Assembly (NCBI RefSeq): GCF_047501535.1
Contig: NZ_JAZDRJ010000003.1
Span: 217,962-281,961 of the forward strand
Origin: Yanghanlia sp047501535
GTDB taxonomy: Bacteria; Pseudomonadota; Gammaproteobacteria; Burkholderiales; Burkholderiaceae_B
Reading direction: 5' to 3'
Length of the DNA: 64,000 bases
The stretch's first letter is position 1. Each line of letters begins with the position of its first letter. Position numbers and translations under genes: made by a program. The notes beneath the pieces are model-generated. The model made no database searches. It saw only the letters and a list, made by a program, of their open reading frames with translations, and was not told the DNA's origin. This document shows, piece after piece, positions 53,526 to 62,360 of this stretch.

Positions 53526-55325
53526 ATGGCTCCCAAGATAGAAGAGTACGCCATGCTCGGAAATTGCCGGACTGCGGCGCTTGTTTCCCGTGAAGGCTCC
53601 ATCGACTGGCTGTGTTTTCCGCGCTTTGATTCGGCTGCCTGTTTTTCTGCTTTACTCGGCACGCCGGACAATGGTTGCTGGCGTATCACGCCAGAAGGGC
53701 AGATACGAGGAATCCGGCGCGCTTACGAAGACGGCACCCTCATCCTTGAAACGATTTTCGAAACAGATACCGGGGTGGCTAAGCTAATTGATTTCATGCC
53801 GACCACCCCGGCGCACTCAAGCGTGGCACGCCTGGTGGTGGGGCTGGAAGGGCGGGTGGAATTCAATATGGATCTCGTCATCCGTTTTGGCTACGGGCGC
53901 GTGGTTCCCTGGTTGGAACGCCATGGGGAAGGGTGTTATACCGCCGTGGCCGGCCCTGACATGCTGGTGTTTCGCACGACGGTTCCCATCACTTCGCGCG
54001 ATCAACATAGTTCGGCACGCTTTATCGTGCACGCGGGCCAGCGCAAAAGTTTCACGCTTTCCCACCAGCCTTCGCACGAGCACGTGAGCGAGCCCTACGA
54101 ACTGGGGGCCGCCCTGACCAGCACCAACTATTTTTGGCGCGAATTTTCTGATCGTTGCCCTGATGTCGGCCCATGGACGTCCATGGTCAAGCGCTCGCTC
54201 ATCACCCTCAAGGCCCTGACTTACCAACCAACGGGAGGCATTGTTGCGGCGCCGACCACGTCCTTGCCTGAGCAATTGGGAGGCAAGCGCAACTGGGATT
54301 ACCGTTACTGCTGGTTGCGCGACGCCACCATGACGCTGATGGCCTTCATGAACCTGGGTTATTTTGAAGAAGCGGCCGCCTGGCGCAACTGGCTGACGCG
54401 ATCGGTAGCGGGCAGCCCCGATCAAATGCAAATTATGTATGGTTTGGCCGGCGAGCGTGACTTACCGGAATATGAGTTGCCTTGGCTGTGTGGCTATGAA
54501 GGTTCACAGCCTGTGCGCATAGGTAACGCCGCTGCCAACCAAAGGCAATTGGATATCTATGGCGAGGTTGCGGATGCCATGGTGCAGGCCATACGGGGCC
54601 ATTTGCCGCCACATTCACGCATCGAGGCCATTACGCAGGTGATTGTGCCGTTTCTGGAAAAAGCTTGGCGGGAACCAGACGAAGGCATATGGGAAATTCG
54701 TGCTGAGCGCCAGCATTTCGTGCACTCTAAAGTCATGGCCTGGGTGGCGTTCGACCGTATTGCCACGGTCGCAGCCACCATGAGCAACGCCCGCCGCTTT
54801 GCCCAGAAATGCCGCCGTATCGCGGATGAAATTCATCAGGAAGTATGCGCTAAAGGCTATGACGCCCAGCGCAACACTTTCGTTCAGCATTATGGGTCGA
54901 AAGCGCTGGATGCCAGTTTGCTGCATATTGTGCTGACGGGTTTTCTTCCGCCGGACGATCCGCGCGTGGAGGGCACAATCCAGGCCATTGAACAGCGACT
55001 GATGCGCGACGGGTTACTATTGAGGTACGAAACTGAAACAGGCGTAGACGGTCTGCCGCCGGGAGAGGGCGTATTTCTGGCATGCTCATTCTGGCTGGCT
55101 GATGTTTATGTTTTGCAAGGGCGGTACGCCAAGGCGCAGGCCTTGTTTGAACGCTTGGTCAGTCTATGTAACGATGTCGGCCTGCTTTCAGAACAATACG
55201 ATCCACATGATCAGCGCATGCTGGGCAACTTCCCGCAAGCGTTCAGCCATGTGGGCATTATCGATACGGCGCTGAATCTCTATCGGCGCGGGCAGGCGCC
55301 AGCTGTCGATCGAGCGCATACTTGA
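53526..55325 (+). CDS. Glycoside hydrolase family 15, glucoamylase/trehalase-like
   Basis: 599 residues. Starts PKIEEYAMLGNCRTAALVSREGSIDWLCFPRFDS (in parts), the typical GH15 N-terminal beta-domain, then an alpha/alpha barrel with GKRNWDYRYCWLRDATMTLMAF (catalytic Glu/Arg loop region) and ETGVDGLPPGEGVFLACSFWL near the end, where the second acid sits. No signal peptide, so cytoplasmic, likely acting on trehalose or oligosaccharides. It follows AAAAGGAAAAG at the ribosome site; the oxidative pentose-phosphate genes are next door. Confidence 0.88.
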   Translation: MAPKIEEYAMLGNCRTAALVSREGSIDWLCFPRFDSAACFSALLGTPDNGCWRITPEGQIRGIRRAYEDGTLILETIFETDTGVAKLIDFMPTTPAHSSVARLVVGLEGRVEFNMDLVIRFGYGRVVPWLERHGEGCYTAVAGPDMLVFRTTVPITSRDQHSSARFIVHAGQRKSFTLSHQPSHEHVSEPYELGAALTSTNYFWREFSDRCPDVGPWTSMVKRSLITLKALTYQPTGGIVAAPTTSLPEQLGGKRNWDYRYCWLRDATMTLMAFMNLGYFEEAAAWRNWLTRSVAGSPDQMQIMYGLAGERDLPEYELPWLCGYEGSQPVRIGNAAANQRQLDIYGEVADAMVQAIRGHLPPHSRIEAITQVIVPFLEKAWREPDEGIWEIRAERQHFVHSKVMAWVAFDRIATVAATMSNARRFAQKCRRIADEIHQEVCAKGYDAQRNTFVQHYGSKALDASLLHIVLTGFLPPDDPRVEGTIQAIEQRLMRDGLLLRYETETGVDGLPPGEGVFLACSFWLADVYVLQGRYAKAQALFERLVSLCNDVGLLSEQYDPHDQRMLGNFPQAFSHVGIIDTALNLYRRGQAPAVDRAHT

Positions 55326-55367
55326 TTATCCTTGGCCTGGTCAGGCCACAAGCGAATAAATGGCTGT

Positions 55368-55664
55368 ATGAAGAAACTTGCTCCTGAAACTGATGTCGAA
55401 ACTTTGTCCGTGCGTGTTATGGGAAAAGTCCAAGGGGTTGGCTTCCGCATGGCCACGGTTCGCCAAGCGCACAGCCTGGGCGTAGCAGGGTGGGTCCGCA
55501 ACCTGGATGATGGGTCGGTGGAAGCTTTGCTGCAAGGCCCCCACGATCGCATTGACGAAATGCTTTCCTGGCTGCGAGTGGGGCCGCCGGCCGCTCGTGT
55601 AGATGAAATAGAAAGCCAGGAAATCCACGATGAGCGACACTACGATCGCTTCGAGCAAATTTGA
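55368..55664 (+). CDS. acyP: Acylphosphatase
   Basis: 98 residues. The family signature VRVMGKVQGVGFRMATVRQA gives the catalytic Arg (GVGFR) and GWVRNLDDGSVEALLQG the catalytic Asn. Hydrolyses acyl phosphates such as acetyl- or carbamoyl-phosphate. The start at 55368 gives the usual length; 12 upstream codons are open. Confidence 0.9.
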   Translation: MKKLAPETDVETLSVRVMGKVQGVGFRMATVRQAHSLGVAGWVRNLDDGSVEALLQGPHDRIDEMLSWLRVGPPAARVDEIESQEIHDERHYDRFEQI

Positions 55665-55682
55665 ATTCAGGATTTGATCACC

Positions 55683-56105
55683 ATGAAGAAAACACTTGCA
55701 GCAATGGCGCTTGGCATGATGGCCATAGGGCCGCAGGCCATGGCCGACACCCCGTCCATCACCATGCATCAGGACCCCAACTGCGGGTGCTGCGGGGGGT
55801 GGGCCCAGCATATGCGCGATAACGGCTACGACGTGAAGGTGATTCTTTCTCGGGATATGTATTCGGTGAAGCAGGCGCATGGGGTGCCCATGACCTTGGC
55901 CTCCTGCCATACCGCGAAAGTAGACAGTACCGGGCAGATTATCGAAGGCCACGTGCCCGCCAATGCGGTACGAAAAATGTTGCTGGACCCTTCTGTGAAA
56001 GGCGTGTCGGCGCCGGGCATGCCGGTGAACTCACCGGGAATGGGTCCGATGGACGGTAACCTTGTGACGGTCGACTTTCAGGGGCGGCCGTTCTCGCGAG
56101 ATTGA
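55683..56105 (+). CDS. DUF411 protein, putative metal-binding
   Basis: 140 residues. Signal peptide 1-22 ending AMAD; then DPNCGCCGGWAQHM, the Cys-Gly-Cys-Cys start of DUF411, with a further Cys-His (ASCHTA) and Met-rich tail (GMPVNSPGMGPMDG). DUF411 proteins are periplasmic and often tied to copper. ATG at 55683 follows AGGA. It ends before a strong terminator. Confidence 0.85.
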   Translation: MKKTLAAMALGMMAIGPQAMADTPSITMHQDPNCGCCGGWAQHMRDNGYDVKVILSRDMYSVKQAHGVPMTLASCHTAKVDSTGQIIEGHVPANAVRKMLLDPSVKGVSAPGMPVNSPGMGPMDGNLVTVDFQGRPFSRD

Positions 56106-56132
56106 ACGTAGCATGAACTGACGCCACAATAA

Positions 56133-56159
56133 AAAACTCCGGCAAAAGCCGGAGTTTTT
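56133..56159. terminator. Strong bidirectional terminator
   Basis: AAAACTCCGGC, AAAA loop, GCCGGAGTTTT, flanked by A and T runs. Serves the DUF411 gene and the convergent cupin gene. Confidence 0.9.
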
Positions 56160-56180
56160 ATAAAGCAGGGCCAAGAAGCG

Positions 56181-56570
56181 CTATTCGGTGGTTGTGCCGT
56201 CGAAGTGCTCTTCTTTTTCATCGGCCTTGGTGGCGTGCAGCACACCTTCGCGGTGCTCCGGCGGGCCATACAGGGTGTAGAGACGCAAAGGCGTACTGCC
56301 TGTATTGATAACGTTGTGACGGGCACCGGCTGGGACGATGATGGCATCGTCGTCTTCGATATCGTAGGTGTTGTCATCAATAATGACCTGGCCTTTGCCT
56401 TCTTCGATACGGAAGAACTGATCGTGCCCTTCGTGAACTTCAGCGCCGATTTCTTCTCCGGCCTGGAGCGTCATGAGGACAAGCTGCATATGCTTGCCGG
56501 TATACAGCACCTTGCGGAAGTTGTCGTTTTCGACGGTGAGCTTTTCAATATCTTGTACAAAACCTTTCAC
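56181..56570 (-). CDS. Cupin domain protein
   Basis: 129 residues starting with GTG, preceded by AGGAG seven bases upstream. Single cupin barrel: GEEIGAEVHEGHDQFFRIEEGKGQV (in parts) supplies two His and a Glu; IVPAGARHNVINTG supplies the third His. Metal-dependent enzyme or binding protein of unknown substrate; acidic C-terminal tail. It is divergent from a cytochrome c gene. Confidence 0.85.
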   Translation of the reverse strand: MKGFVQDIEKLTVENDNFRKVLYTGKHMQLVLMTLQAGEEIGAEVHEGHDQFFRIEEGKGQVIIDDNTYDIEDDDAIIVPAGARHNVINTGSTPLRLYTLYGPPEHREGVLHATKADEKEEHFDGTTTE

Positions 56571-56713
56571 GCTGCTACTCCTGTTCGAGACAAGTTCTGC
56601 TCATCATAACACCGCCGCGTATTCCTTTTTGTTTCCATGGAAAACGCAAAAAAACAGCCATGACCGGGTACGGGCAACGTATCGTGTAATTGAAAAATAT
56701 ACTGCGTGCACTT

Positions 56714-57211
56714 ATGAATTTCAGAAGTCTGGCATTCGGCATTATCACCATGGTCGCCCTGACCCTGCTATGGATAGGCAAGGATGTCTACCACTCGGTA
56801 TCACAGCCTCGTGGTTTTTATATCGACCCGAGCGATACCCACCACGTGGCCTATGGCCGCAGTCTGTATGTCAGCTACTGCGCCGCCTGCCATGGTTCGA
56901 AGTTGGAGGGACAGACCCCAAACTGGCGCGAGCGCGGCGCCAATGGCCGCTTGCCTGCGCCCCCGCACGACGCTTCGGGCCACACGTGGCACCATCCTGA
57001 TTCCGTTCTTTTCGACATCACTCGCAATGGTATGGTGCCCGGGCGCACGGCCCCGGAGGGGTATGAAAGCGATATGCCGGCCTATGCCAGCATATTGTCG
57101 GATGAAGAAATTATCACCGTACTGGCTTATATCAAAAGCACCTGGCCTGACGATATCCTGGCATTGCACCAGGAGGTGAACCGGAACGAGTGGAGCAGGG
57201 CGCAGCACTAG
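56714..57211 (+). CDS. Membrane-anchored monoheme cytochrome c
   Basis: 165 residues from the ATG at 56714. One N-terminal membrane segment (5-20), uncut anchor or signal, then the heme motif C-A-A-C-H at Cys56-His60 followed by G. A Met in ESDMPAYASILSDEEI is the likely sixth ligand. Typical class I fold at 45-150. Electron carrier in the periplasm; the partner enzyme is not nearby. Positions 1-8 of a longer open frame begin with TTG and are not needed. Confidence 0.85.
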   Translation: MNFRSLAFGIITMVALTLLWIGKDVYHSVSQPRGFYIDPSDTHHVAYGRSLYVSYCAACHGSKLEGQTPNWRERGANGRLPAPPHDASGHTWHHPDSVLFDITRNGMVPGRTAPEGYESDMPAYASILSDEEIITVLAYIKSTWPDDILALHQEVNRNEWSRAQH

Positions 57212-57263
57212 CCCGGCAAGTTTGAAATTCTCCTGCGCGGGCTGTGCTTGCCTGTCCGGGGCA

Positions 57264-57836
57264 CTAAGGTTCGCGTGGCAACACGGTAAGAACCCGAACG
57301 ATGAAGGTATGGAATTCCTTCATGTAGTTGCTCAGGAACTGTTCCGTTTTTTCGTTGGTAACTTGGCCGTCTTCTGTGATGAGGCCGGGCTGGAACTGAA
57401 TATAGGCTTCTACAGTGTTGAGCAATGGGGAATTACAGAAACACATGACATTGCGCAGTTGAGCCTGGGCCAGTGCAGTGCCGATCGAGCCTGGTGATGT
57501 GCCGATCACGGCCGAAGGTTTGCGCGTGAAAGAATTCCTGCCCCAAGGTCGGGTGGCCCAGTCGATGGCGTTCTTCAAGCCGCCCGGTATGCTGCGGTTG
57601 TATTCGGGCGTGACGAAAAGAATGGCATCCACTTCTGCAATCGCCTGTTTGAACGCTCGCGCTACGGGTGGGTAGTCCTCATCGTAGTCCTGGCTATAAA
57701 GGGGGAGGTCGCGGATGGGGATCTCTACCAGTTCAAGTTCGTCCGGCGCTAACCTGACCAGCGCCTTCGCAAGCAAACGATTGATGGAGGTGCTTGAAAG
57801 ACTTCCGACAAGATAGCCGACTTTGTATTTAGTCAT
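57264..57836 (-). CDS. NADPH-dependent FMN reductase
   Basis: 190 residues; the ATG at 57836 has AAGGAG eight bases upstream. Flavodoxin-like fold with VGYLVGSLSSTSINRLLAKAL as phosphate loop and FVTPEYNRSIPGGLKNAIDWATRP as the second flavin-binding loop (in parts). Reduces FMN or quinones with NADPH. It lies next to a catalase, in line with an oxidative-stress role. Confidence 0.9.
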   Translation of the reverse strand: MTKYKVGYLVGSLSSTSINRLLAKALVRLAPDELELVEIPIRDLPLYSQDYDEDYPPVARAFKQAIAEVDAILFVTPEYNRSIPGGLKNAIDWATRPWGRNSFTRKPSAVIGTSPGSIGTALAQAQLRNVMCFCNSPLLNTVEAYIQFQPGLITEDGQVTNEKTEQFLSNYMKEFHTFIVRVLTVLPREP

Positions 57837-57877
57837 GTGATGCACTCCTTGGTATACATAGGAAAACTACCGGAAAA

Positions 57878-59377
57878 CTACGCTTCACTCATGCCTGCAG
57901 GCGGCTCAGGCGCCTTGCCCGAACGCACTTTTTCCTCAATTCGGCGTCCCACATCGGCGTCGATGCTCTTCCAGTAATCAAAAGCGCGTTCCAGAACGGG
58001 GCTGCGAACCCCTCCCAGCAAAGCGCCTGCCACAGTTTCGACCAAGCTGTCGCGTTGGGCGTCGTTGAAGACTTCACGCACCAGCGTACCCGGTTGTGAG
58101 AAATCGTCATCATCGGGTCGTAAGGTATAAGCCGCGCGCACCATTTCGCCGTCGATTTCCCAGCCGTCATCGACGCGGCCGGTCTGATCCGACCATGGAC
58201 GACCTTCAGAGTTGGGCGCATACACGGGTTGGCCGGCGCTGTGTTCATAAGCCATCTGGCCGTCGAACATATAGGTATTCAGGGGGATGCGCGGCCGGTT
58301 CACTGGAAGCTGATGGAAATTCGTGCCAATACGATTTCGCTGCGCGTCGTTATACGCAAAAGCACGGCCCAACAGCATTTTGTCTGGTGACAGCCCGATG
58401 CCCGGTACAACATTACCGGGTGAAAATGCCGCTTGTTCGATTTCAGCGAAAAAGTTGTCAGGGTTGTGATTGAGGGTCATAGTGCCGACTTTGATGAGCG
58501 GGTAGTCGGCATGTGGCCACGTCTTGGTCAGATCAAAGGGGTTGAAACGGTAGGTTTTAGCGTCTGCGTAGGGCATGATCTGAACCGACAGCGTCCAGCT
58601 AGGGTGGTCGCCCTTGGCAATCGCCTCGAAGAGATCGCGCCGATGATAGTCGGCATCCAGGCCGGCCATATTCTTGGCTTCATCGTTGGTGAAGAACTCC
58701 ATGCCCTGGTTGGTATGGAAGTGGTATTTCACCCAGAACCGTTCGCCTTTGGCGTTCACCCACATATAAGTGTGGGAGCCATAGCCGTTCATGTGGCGCC
58801 ACGTGCGGGGCAGGCCGCGTTCACCCATCAAATACGTTACCTGATGCGCGGTTTCAGGGTTGAGGGTCCAGAAATCCCACTGCATATGGTTGTCACGCAG
58901 CCCAGAGTCGGGCAGGCGTTTCTGGCTGCGGATGAAGTGGGGGAACTTCATTGGGTCGCGGACAAAGAAAATAGGGGTGTTGTTGCCGACCAGATCGTAG
59001 TTGCCTTCACTGGTGTAGAACTTGAGTGAGAAGCCTCGTACGTCACGCCAGGTGTCCGGGCTGCCGGATTCGCCGGCCACAGTGGAAAAGCGCGCCAGCA
59101 TGTCTGTTTTGGCGCCAGGTTGGAAGAGCGCCGCTTTGGTGTAAGCGGAAACGTCCTCGGTGGTTTCAAAGACGCCAAACGCGCCCGCGCCCTTGGCGTG
59201 AGGCTGGCGCTCGGGAACTTTTTCACGGTTGAAGTGCGCCATCTGCTCAAGAAAGTGAACATCATGAAGCAGGAGCGGGCCATCGGGGCCGACTGTAAGA
59301 CTGTTGCGATCGCTGACTGCCGGCGCTCCCCAGCCCGTTGTAGAACCCTTGTTTGAATTGGATTTGCTGTCGCTCAT
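57878..59377 (-). CDS. Heme catalase
   Basis: 499 residues from the ATG at 59377, which follows AGGAGAA. Distal His60 in VPERQPHAKGAGAFG, DMLARFSTVAGESGSPDTWRDVRGF, and the proximal heme ligand Tyr in GRAFAYNDAQRNRIGTNF. Length and sequence are those of the small-subunit monofunctional catalases. Breaks down H2O2. OxyR is encoded at 19.9 kb and would be the expected regulator, but no full OxyR site was clear upstream. Confidence 0.93.
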   Translation of the reverse strand: MSDSKSNSNKGSTTGWGAPAVSDRNSLTVGPDGPLLLHDVHFLEQMAHFNREKVPERQPHAKGAGAFGVFETTEDVSAYTKAALFQPGAKTDMLARFSTVAGESGSPDTWRDVRGFSLKFYTSEGNYDLVGNNTPIFFVRDPMKFPHFIRSQKRLPDSGLRDNHMQWDFWTLNPETAHQVTYLMGERGLPRTWRHMNGYGSHTYMWVNAKGERFWVKYHFHTNQGMEFFTNDEAKNMAGLDADYHRRDLFEAIAKGDHPSWTLSVQIMPYADAKTYRFNPFDLTKTWPHADYPLIKVGTMTLNHNPDNFFAEIEQAAFSPGNVVPGIGLSPDKMLLGRAFAYNDAQRNRIGTNFHQLPVNRPRIPLNTYMFDGQMAYEHSAGQPVYAPNSEGRPWSDQTGRVDDGWEIDGEMVRAAYTLRPDDDDFSQPGTLVREVFNDAQRDSLVETVAGALLGGVRSPVLERAFDYWKSIDADVGRRIEEKVRSGKAPEPPAGMSEA

Positions 59378-59804
59378 GAACTTCTCCTGTGTGGCGCCAC
59401 TGCGCCTGGCGTCTTGCCTGTTCAACAAACAGAACTGTGGCTAGTGGCTGGTGAATCGAGAAACGAAACACGCGATCAAGAATCGGTAGTTGCCGGTTCA
59501 GTGGATCACTATACTCGGTACTTTAGTGTTTGGGTTTGGTCTCTGGGTTAAGAGGCGGTCAGGGACAGATAGCGCGGTTAAGCTATGTAAAACAGGGGCC
59601 TCAAGCTTTCCGTTACACAGGCAGACTCCAGTGGCGACGGCTCTTGTAATCGGCGTCGTGTACGTGTTGTTGGATCTGGCATTGCAGTTACAAAGTACGC
59701 ATAATGTGCATTATGTAAAGTCAGTGATTTGCGGCGTACGTAGACTGTTATTAATACGAACTCGCCACCACAGTCTTTCTAACCACGGGTGGCGAGTTTT
59801 CTTT
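59378..59804. other. Intergenic stretch without a supported gene
   Basis: 427 bp between the catalase start and the end of the outer-membrane barrel gene. No convincing coding sequence. It holds the catalase promoter and, near its end, a terminator hairpin. Confidence 0.6.
59761..59800. terminator. Terminator after the Fap-like operon
   Basis: CTCGCCACC pairs with GGTGGCGAG over an 18-nt loop, with TTTTCTTTCT behind it on the plus strand. It begins 5 bp after the barrel gene's stop. On the minus strand the tail is only moderately T-rich, so it may end transcripts in either direction. Confidence 0.6.
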
Positions 59805-61052
59805 CTAGAACGAGATCGGAATCCGTAAGATAACCTGAGCGTCGGGTGCGTAGCGTGTCACTCCAATTCCCAAGGTCAGGTTGACGTTGGTCTTGGGGCT
59901 CAGCTGATATCCAAACCCGACCAGGAACTGCCCGACTTGGATAGACGGAGAATCCGCCGCTGAGTTGCCGTCGTACTTTGTTGGCCTGATGTAAGTATGT
60001 TGATACCCCAAACTAAGTGAGGACTTCTCGTTCAATGACATACCCATGCCAAAGTTCGCTTTGATGGAATCCCCTGGGTCGACATCCCCGATCCTCATCG
60101 CGCCGATTGTCTTATCGACGTTCTGTGATGGGCGCCAGGTGTAATTCAAACCGCCGAAAAACACGACCGGGTCTGAGGGGTATATTGCCAAAATGCCCGC
60201 GTCCAGCGCGTAGAAGCCGCTGCCGGTGGGTTGTTCTTCCGGTACAGGCATTCCACCCGGGTACGTACTGTCGGTCGCGTAGGAAATGTCGAACGGCCCC
60301 TTCCCTGTTGGTAGCACTGCGGTCAAAGACCCAATGTAATAAGGCCGGTTGGGGCCACCGTCGTTGAACTGGTAGCGCACCCCTACTTCCACGTCCCCTA
60401 TTCCGCCGCCGGAACTGCTGAACACTTCATTATTCGACGCACCTTCGGTCAGCGGACGCATGATGGTGTCTTGAGAAGAGTAAACGTAGGGAATTTTGGC
60501 GTTGAGTTCCAGACGGTTAGTCAACCCATAGCGAACAGACACCGAGGCCATTACAGTTGACGTATCGACTTCACGAACATCAATCAAACCGATCAGAATT
60601 GCTGGTAGAACGCTGAAGCCTATCAGGTTGACCTGGTTGTTAGACGAATAGTCGTACTGGATTGAGGGTTCGAGTGTGAACCGGCCCCGCGGCGTCAAAA
60701 TGCCCGGTTGATCCAGGATGGGAGCGACTTTTGCGGCATCTTCCTCTTGTGTGTGGGTGGGTGCCTGCCCCACGGGTTCTTGAACAGTATTCTGGTAGTC
60801 TGCTTGCACGGGGCGGGCTTCAGCGCCCTGGGGTCCGGTGGGCCCAGGGCCGTAGGCCGGGCCACCCGGAACCTGGAGCCGCATTCTTAGCCGCTCAAGG
60901 CTTTCGCGCGTTTGATCCAGCATTTGCTGTTGTTCGTATAGCCGTTGCTCAAGCCGCTGAATCGTGGCCTCCTCCTCCTGAGCATGGGCCGGTAACGCTG
61001 CAAAACAAAGGGCCAGAAGTGTTGTATTAGGTAATACTTGTTTGACCTTCAT
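59805..61052 (-). CDS. FapF-like outer-membrane transporter with coiled coil
   Basis: 415 residues. Signal peptide 1-24 ending PAHA; a coiled coil at 26-60 (IQRLEQRLYEQQQMLDQTR and on), a Pro/Gly linker at 61-85, then a beta-barrel rich in alternating strands from about 110, ending in Phe (RIPISF), as in outer-membrane proteins. This layout, helical N-terminus plus barrel, is that of FapF, the trimeric exporter of Fap amyloid subunits. It is last in a five-gene minus-strand operon with secreted proteins and a C39 peptidase. Sequence identity to FapF could not be measured, so the name is by architecture and context. Confidence 0.65.
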   Translation of the reverse strand: MKVKQVLPNTTLLALCFAALPAHAQEEEATIQRLEQRLYEQQQMLDQTRESLERLRMRLQVPGGPAYGPGPTGPQGAEARPVQADYQNTVQEPVGQAPTHTQEEDAAKVAPILDQPGILTPRGRFTLEPSIQYDYSSNNQVNLIGFSVLPAILIGLIDVREVDTSTVMASVSVRYGLTNRLELNAKIPYVYSSQDTIMRPLTEGASNNEVFSSSGGGIGDVEVGVRYQFNDGGPNRPYYIGSLTAVLPTGKGPFDISYATDSTYPGGMPVPEEQPTGSGFYALDAGILAIYPSDPVVFFGGLNYTWRPSQNVDKTIGAMRIGDVDPGDSIKANFGMGMSLNEKSSLSLGYQHTYIRPTKYDGNSAADSPSIQVGQFLVGFGYQLSPKTNVNLTLGIGVTRYAPDAQVILRIPISF

Positions 61053-61138
61053 GAGCGCTCGCCTTTAATTGGACGTTTTTATAATCTGTTTTGTTGCCTA
61101 CTCGCCTAAGTGGACGCGCTAGGCTAGGACACTGCCGC

Positions 61139-61642
61139 TTAGCGTAAAAACCGCAGAAATGCTCCCTGGGCAAAAGTCTGGACGGACAAGGCCTGTGATA
61201 AGGCTTTGCTAGTAACGGTGATGTTCACCGTGTTGAAGTTCCTGATGGCCTGGTTATCTAAGTTGTTTTGAATCACCGCACTGATCACCCCGCCAGACAG
61301 GTTAGCTATAGCGGGCGGGCTGACCGTGTTGTTCGTTCCTGACTGAACGATAGCCGCCGGCGGAGGGCCGGAAACTGCAGTTTGTTCTCCGGGGACATTC
61401 GCTGGCTGTCCCGTTAGAGGCCCTAAGATTTCTTGAATCATAATGGCCCGGCTGAAACTCAGTGCCATTCTTAATTGGCCGTAGTCGTACGCCACCGAGA
61501 ATCCGCCGCGGATCTCATCCAGAGTTTGGTCGTCGACCGCATGGAGCTCATTGAAAGAATTGGCCTGTGCGGGGCCGTGAAGTATGAGTGTGCCGGCCGC
61601 CAACGCAAGCACGGCACTGCAACCACGAGAAAATGTAAACAT
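61139..61642 (-). CDS. Small secreted protein, FapE-position, double-glycine-like motif
   Basis: 167 residues; ATG at 61642 with GCAGGAG nine bases upstream. Signal peptide 1-27 ending AQAN; then VDDQTLDEIRGGF (Gly46-Gly47), which fits the C39 double-glycine leader pattern with Val at -12, Leu at -7 and Ile at -4. A Pro/Gly spacer (77-112) is followed by GGVISAVIQNNLDN, which shares V-x-Q-N-x3-N with the other two secreted proteins of the operon. I do not recognise the family with confidence; its place between the C39 gene and the barrel gene equals that of fapE. Confidence 0.65.
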   Translation of the reverse strand: MFTFSRGCSAVLALAAGTLILHGPAQANSFNELHAVDDQTLDEIRGGFSVAYDYGQLRMALSFSRAIMIQEILGPLTGQPANVPGEQTAVSGPPPAAIVQSGTNNTVSPPAIANLSGGVISAVIQNNLDNQAIRNFNTVNITVTSKALSQALSVQTFAQGAFLRFLR

Positions 61643-61667
61643 ATGACGTCTCCTGCCATATACCGCC

Positions 61668-62351
61668 TTAGAACAAGCCTGGCTTGCGAGCATTGAAGAT
61701 CGTTGCCTGCGCCAGTCTTGCTGCTGACATCGCCGCACCAAGCGATGCCAGGGGCCGGGTTTGCCAATCTGTGCGCCCGTTGAATACTACGTTTTCGCTG
61801 TGACTGGTGATTACAAACACGATTGGGGTGACGAGAATTTCTTCGAAACGTTTACGGGGGATCACCCTTGCCCCACTTGAAGGGTCACCTACCAGCACAC
61901 GTTCGTGATCAATGCCTTTCACCACCACAAAATGGTTGTAACCATGATCGCTGATCAGCATGATGGCGGGGACCTTGTTTTCAATCAGCTTATCCAGTGG
62001 CACCTCGTATCCGTTGGCTTCGTAACCACGAGCATCAAGATACCGCTTGATATCCAGGAGAGAAAAACCTTCCTGCTGGATTTTTTCCTGGTCGCCATGG
62101 TCCCACATACTGATGAAGACCTCTTGTTCACTGACCGGGTCGTTGTACTGATAAGTCAGCAGTGTGGCGAGCGCGGCAGAGCCACAGCTGAAATCATATT
62201 GTTGGCGGACGGTCCGACTAAATGCTCGTTCTTGTATGCTTTTCACCTGTGAGACGGTAAGGCCGCCCAGGGCTGGCAGAAATACGTTGCCAGCCTGCAC
62301 GGCGCCGACGAGGAAAAACATCAAGAGTGTCGCCAGCCAACTTACTTTCAT
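61668..62351 (-). CDS. Periplasmic C39-type peptidase, FapD-like
   Basis: 227 residues from the ATG at 62351 (AGGTGG before it). Signal peptide 1-20 ending VQA; C39 domain with QQYDFSCGSAALATLL (Gln50, Cys56), catalytic His140 in GYNHFVVVKG and Asp156 in VGDPSSG. There are no ABC-transporter membrane or ATPase domains, unlike bacteriocin exporters. FapD is the known example of a free-standing C39-like peptidase in an amyloid operon. The gene lies 9 bp after the small gene upstream. Likely substrate: the two small proteins with double-glycine-like motifs, by inference. Confidence 0.78.
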   Translation of the reverse strand: MKVSWLATLLMFFLVGAVQAGNVFLPALGGLTVSQVKSIQERAFSRTVRQQYDFSCGSAALATLLTYQYNDPVSEQEVFISMWDHGDQEKIQQEGFSLLDIKRYLDARGYEANGYEVPLDKLIENKVPAIMLISDHGYNHFVVVKGIDHERVLVGDPSSGARVIPRKRFEEILVTPIVFVITSHSENVVFNGRTDWQTRPLASLGAAMSAARLAQATIFNARKPGLF

Positions 62352-62360
62352 GACGGCCAC

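Noticed and set aside
59507..59528. CACTA/TAGTG repeat upstream of the catalase as an OxyR site
   Set aside because: Only one short inverted pair; the four-ATAG/CTAT spacing of OxyR sites is not met.
59490..59828. A 112-codon open frame between catalase and the barrel gene
   Set aside because: Poor coding look, crosses the terminator hairpin and runs into the barrel gene on the other strand; no ribosome site.
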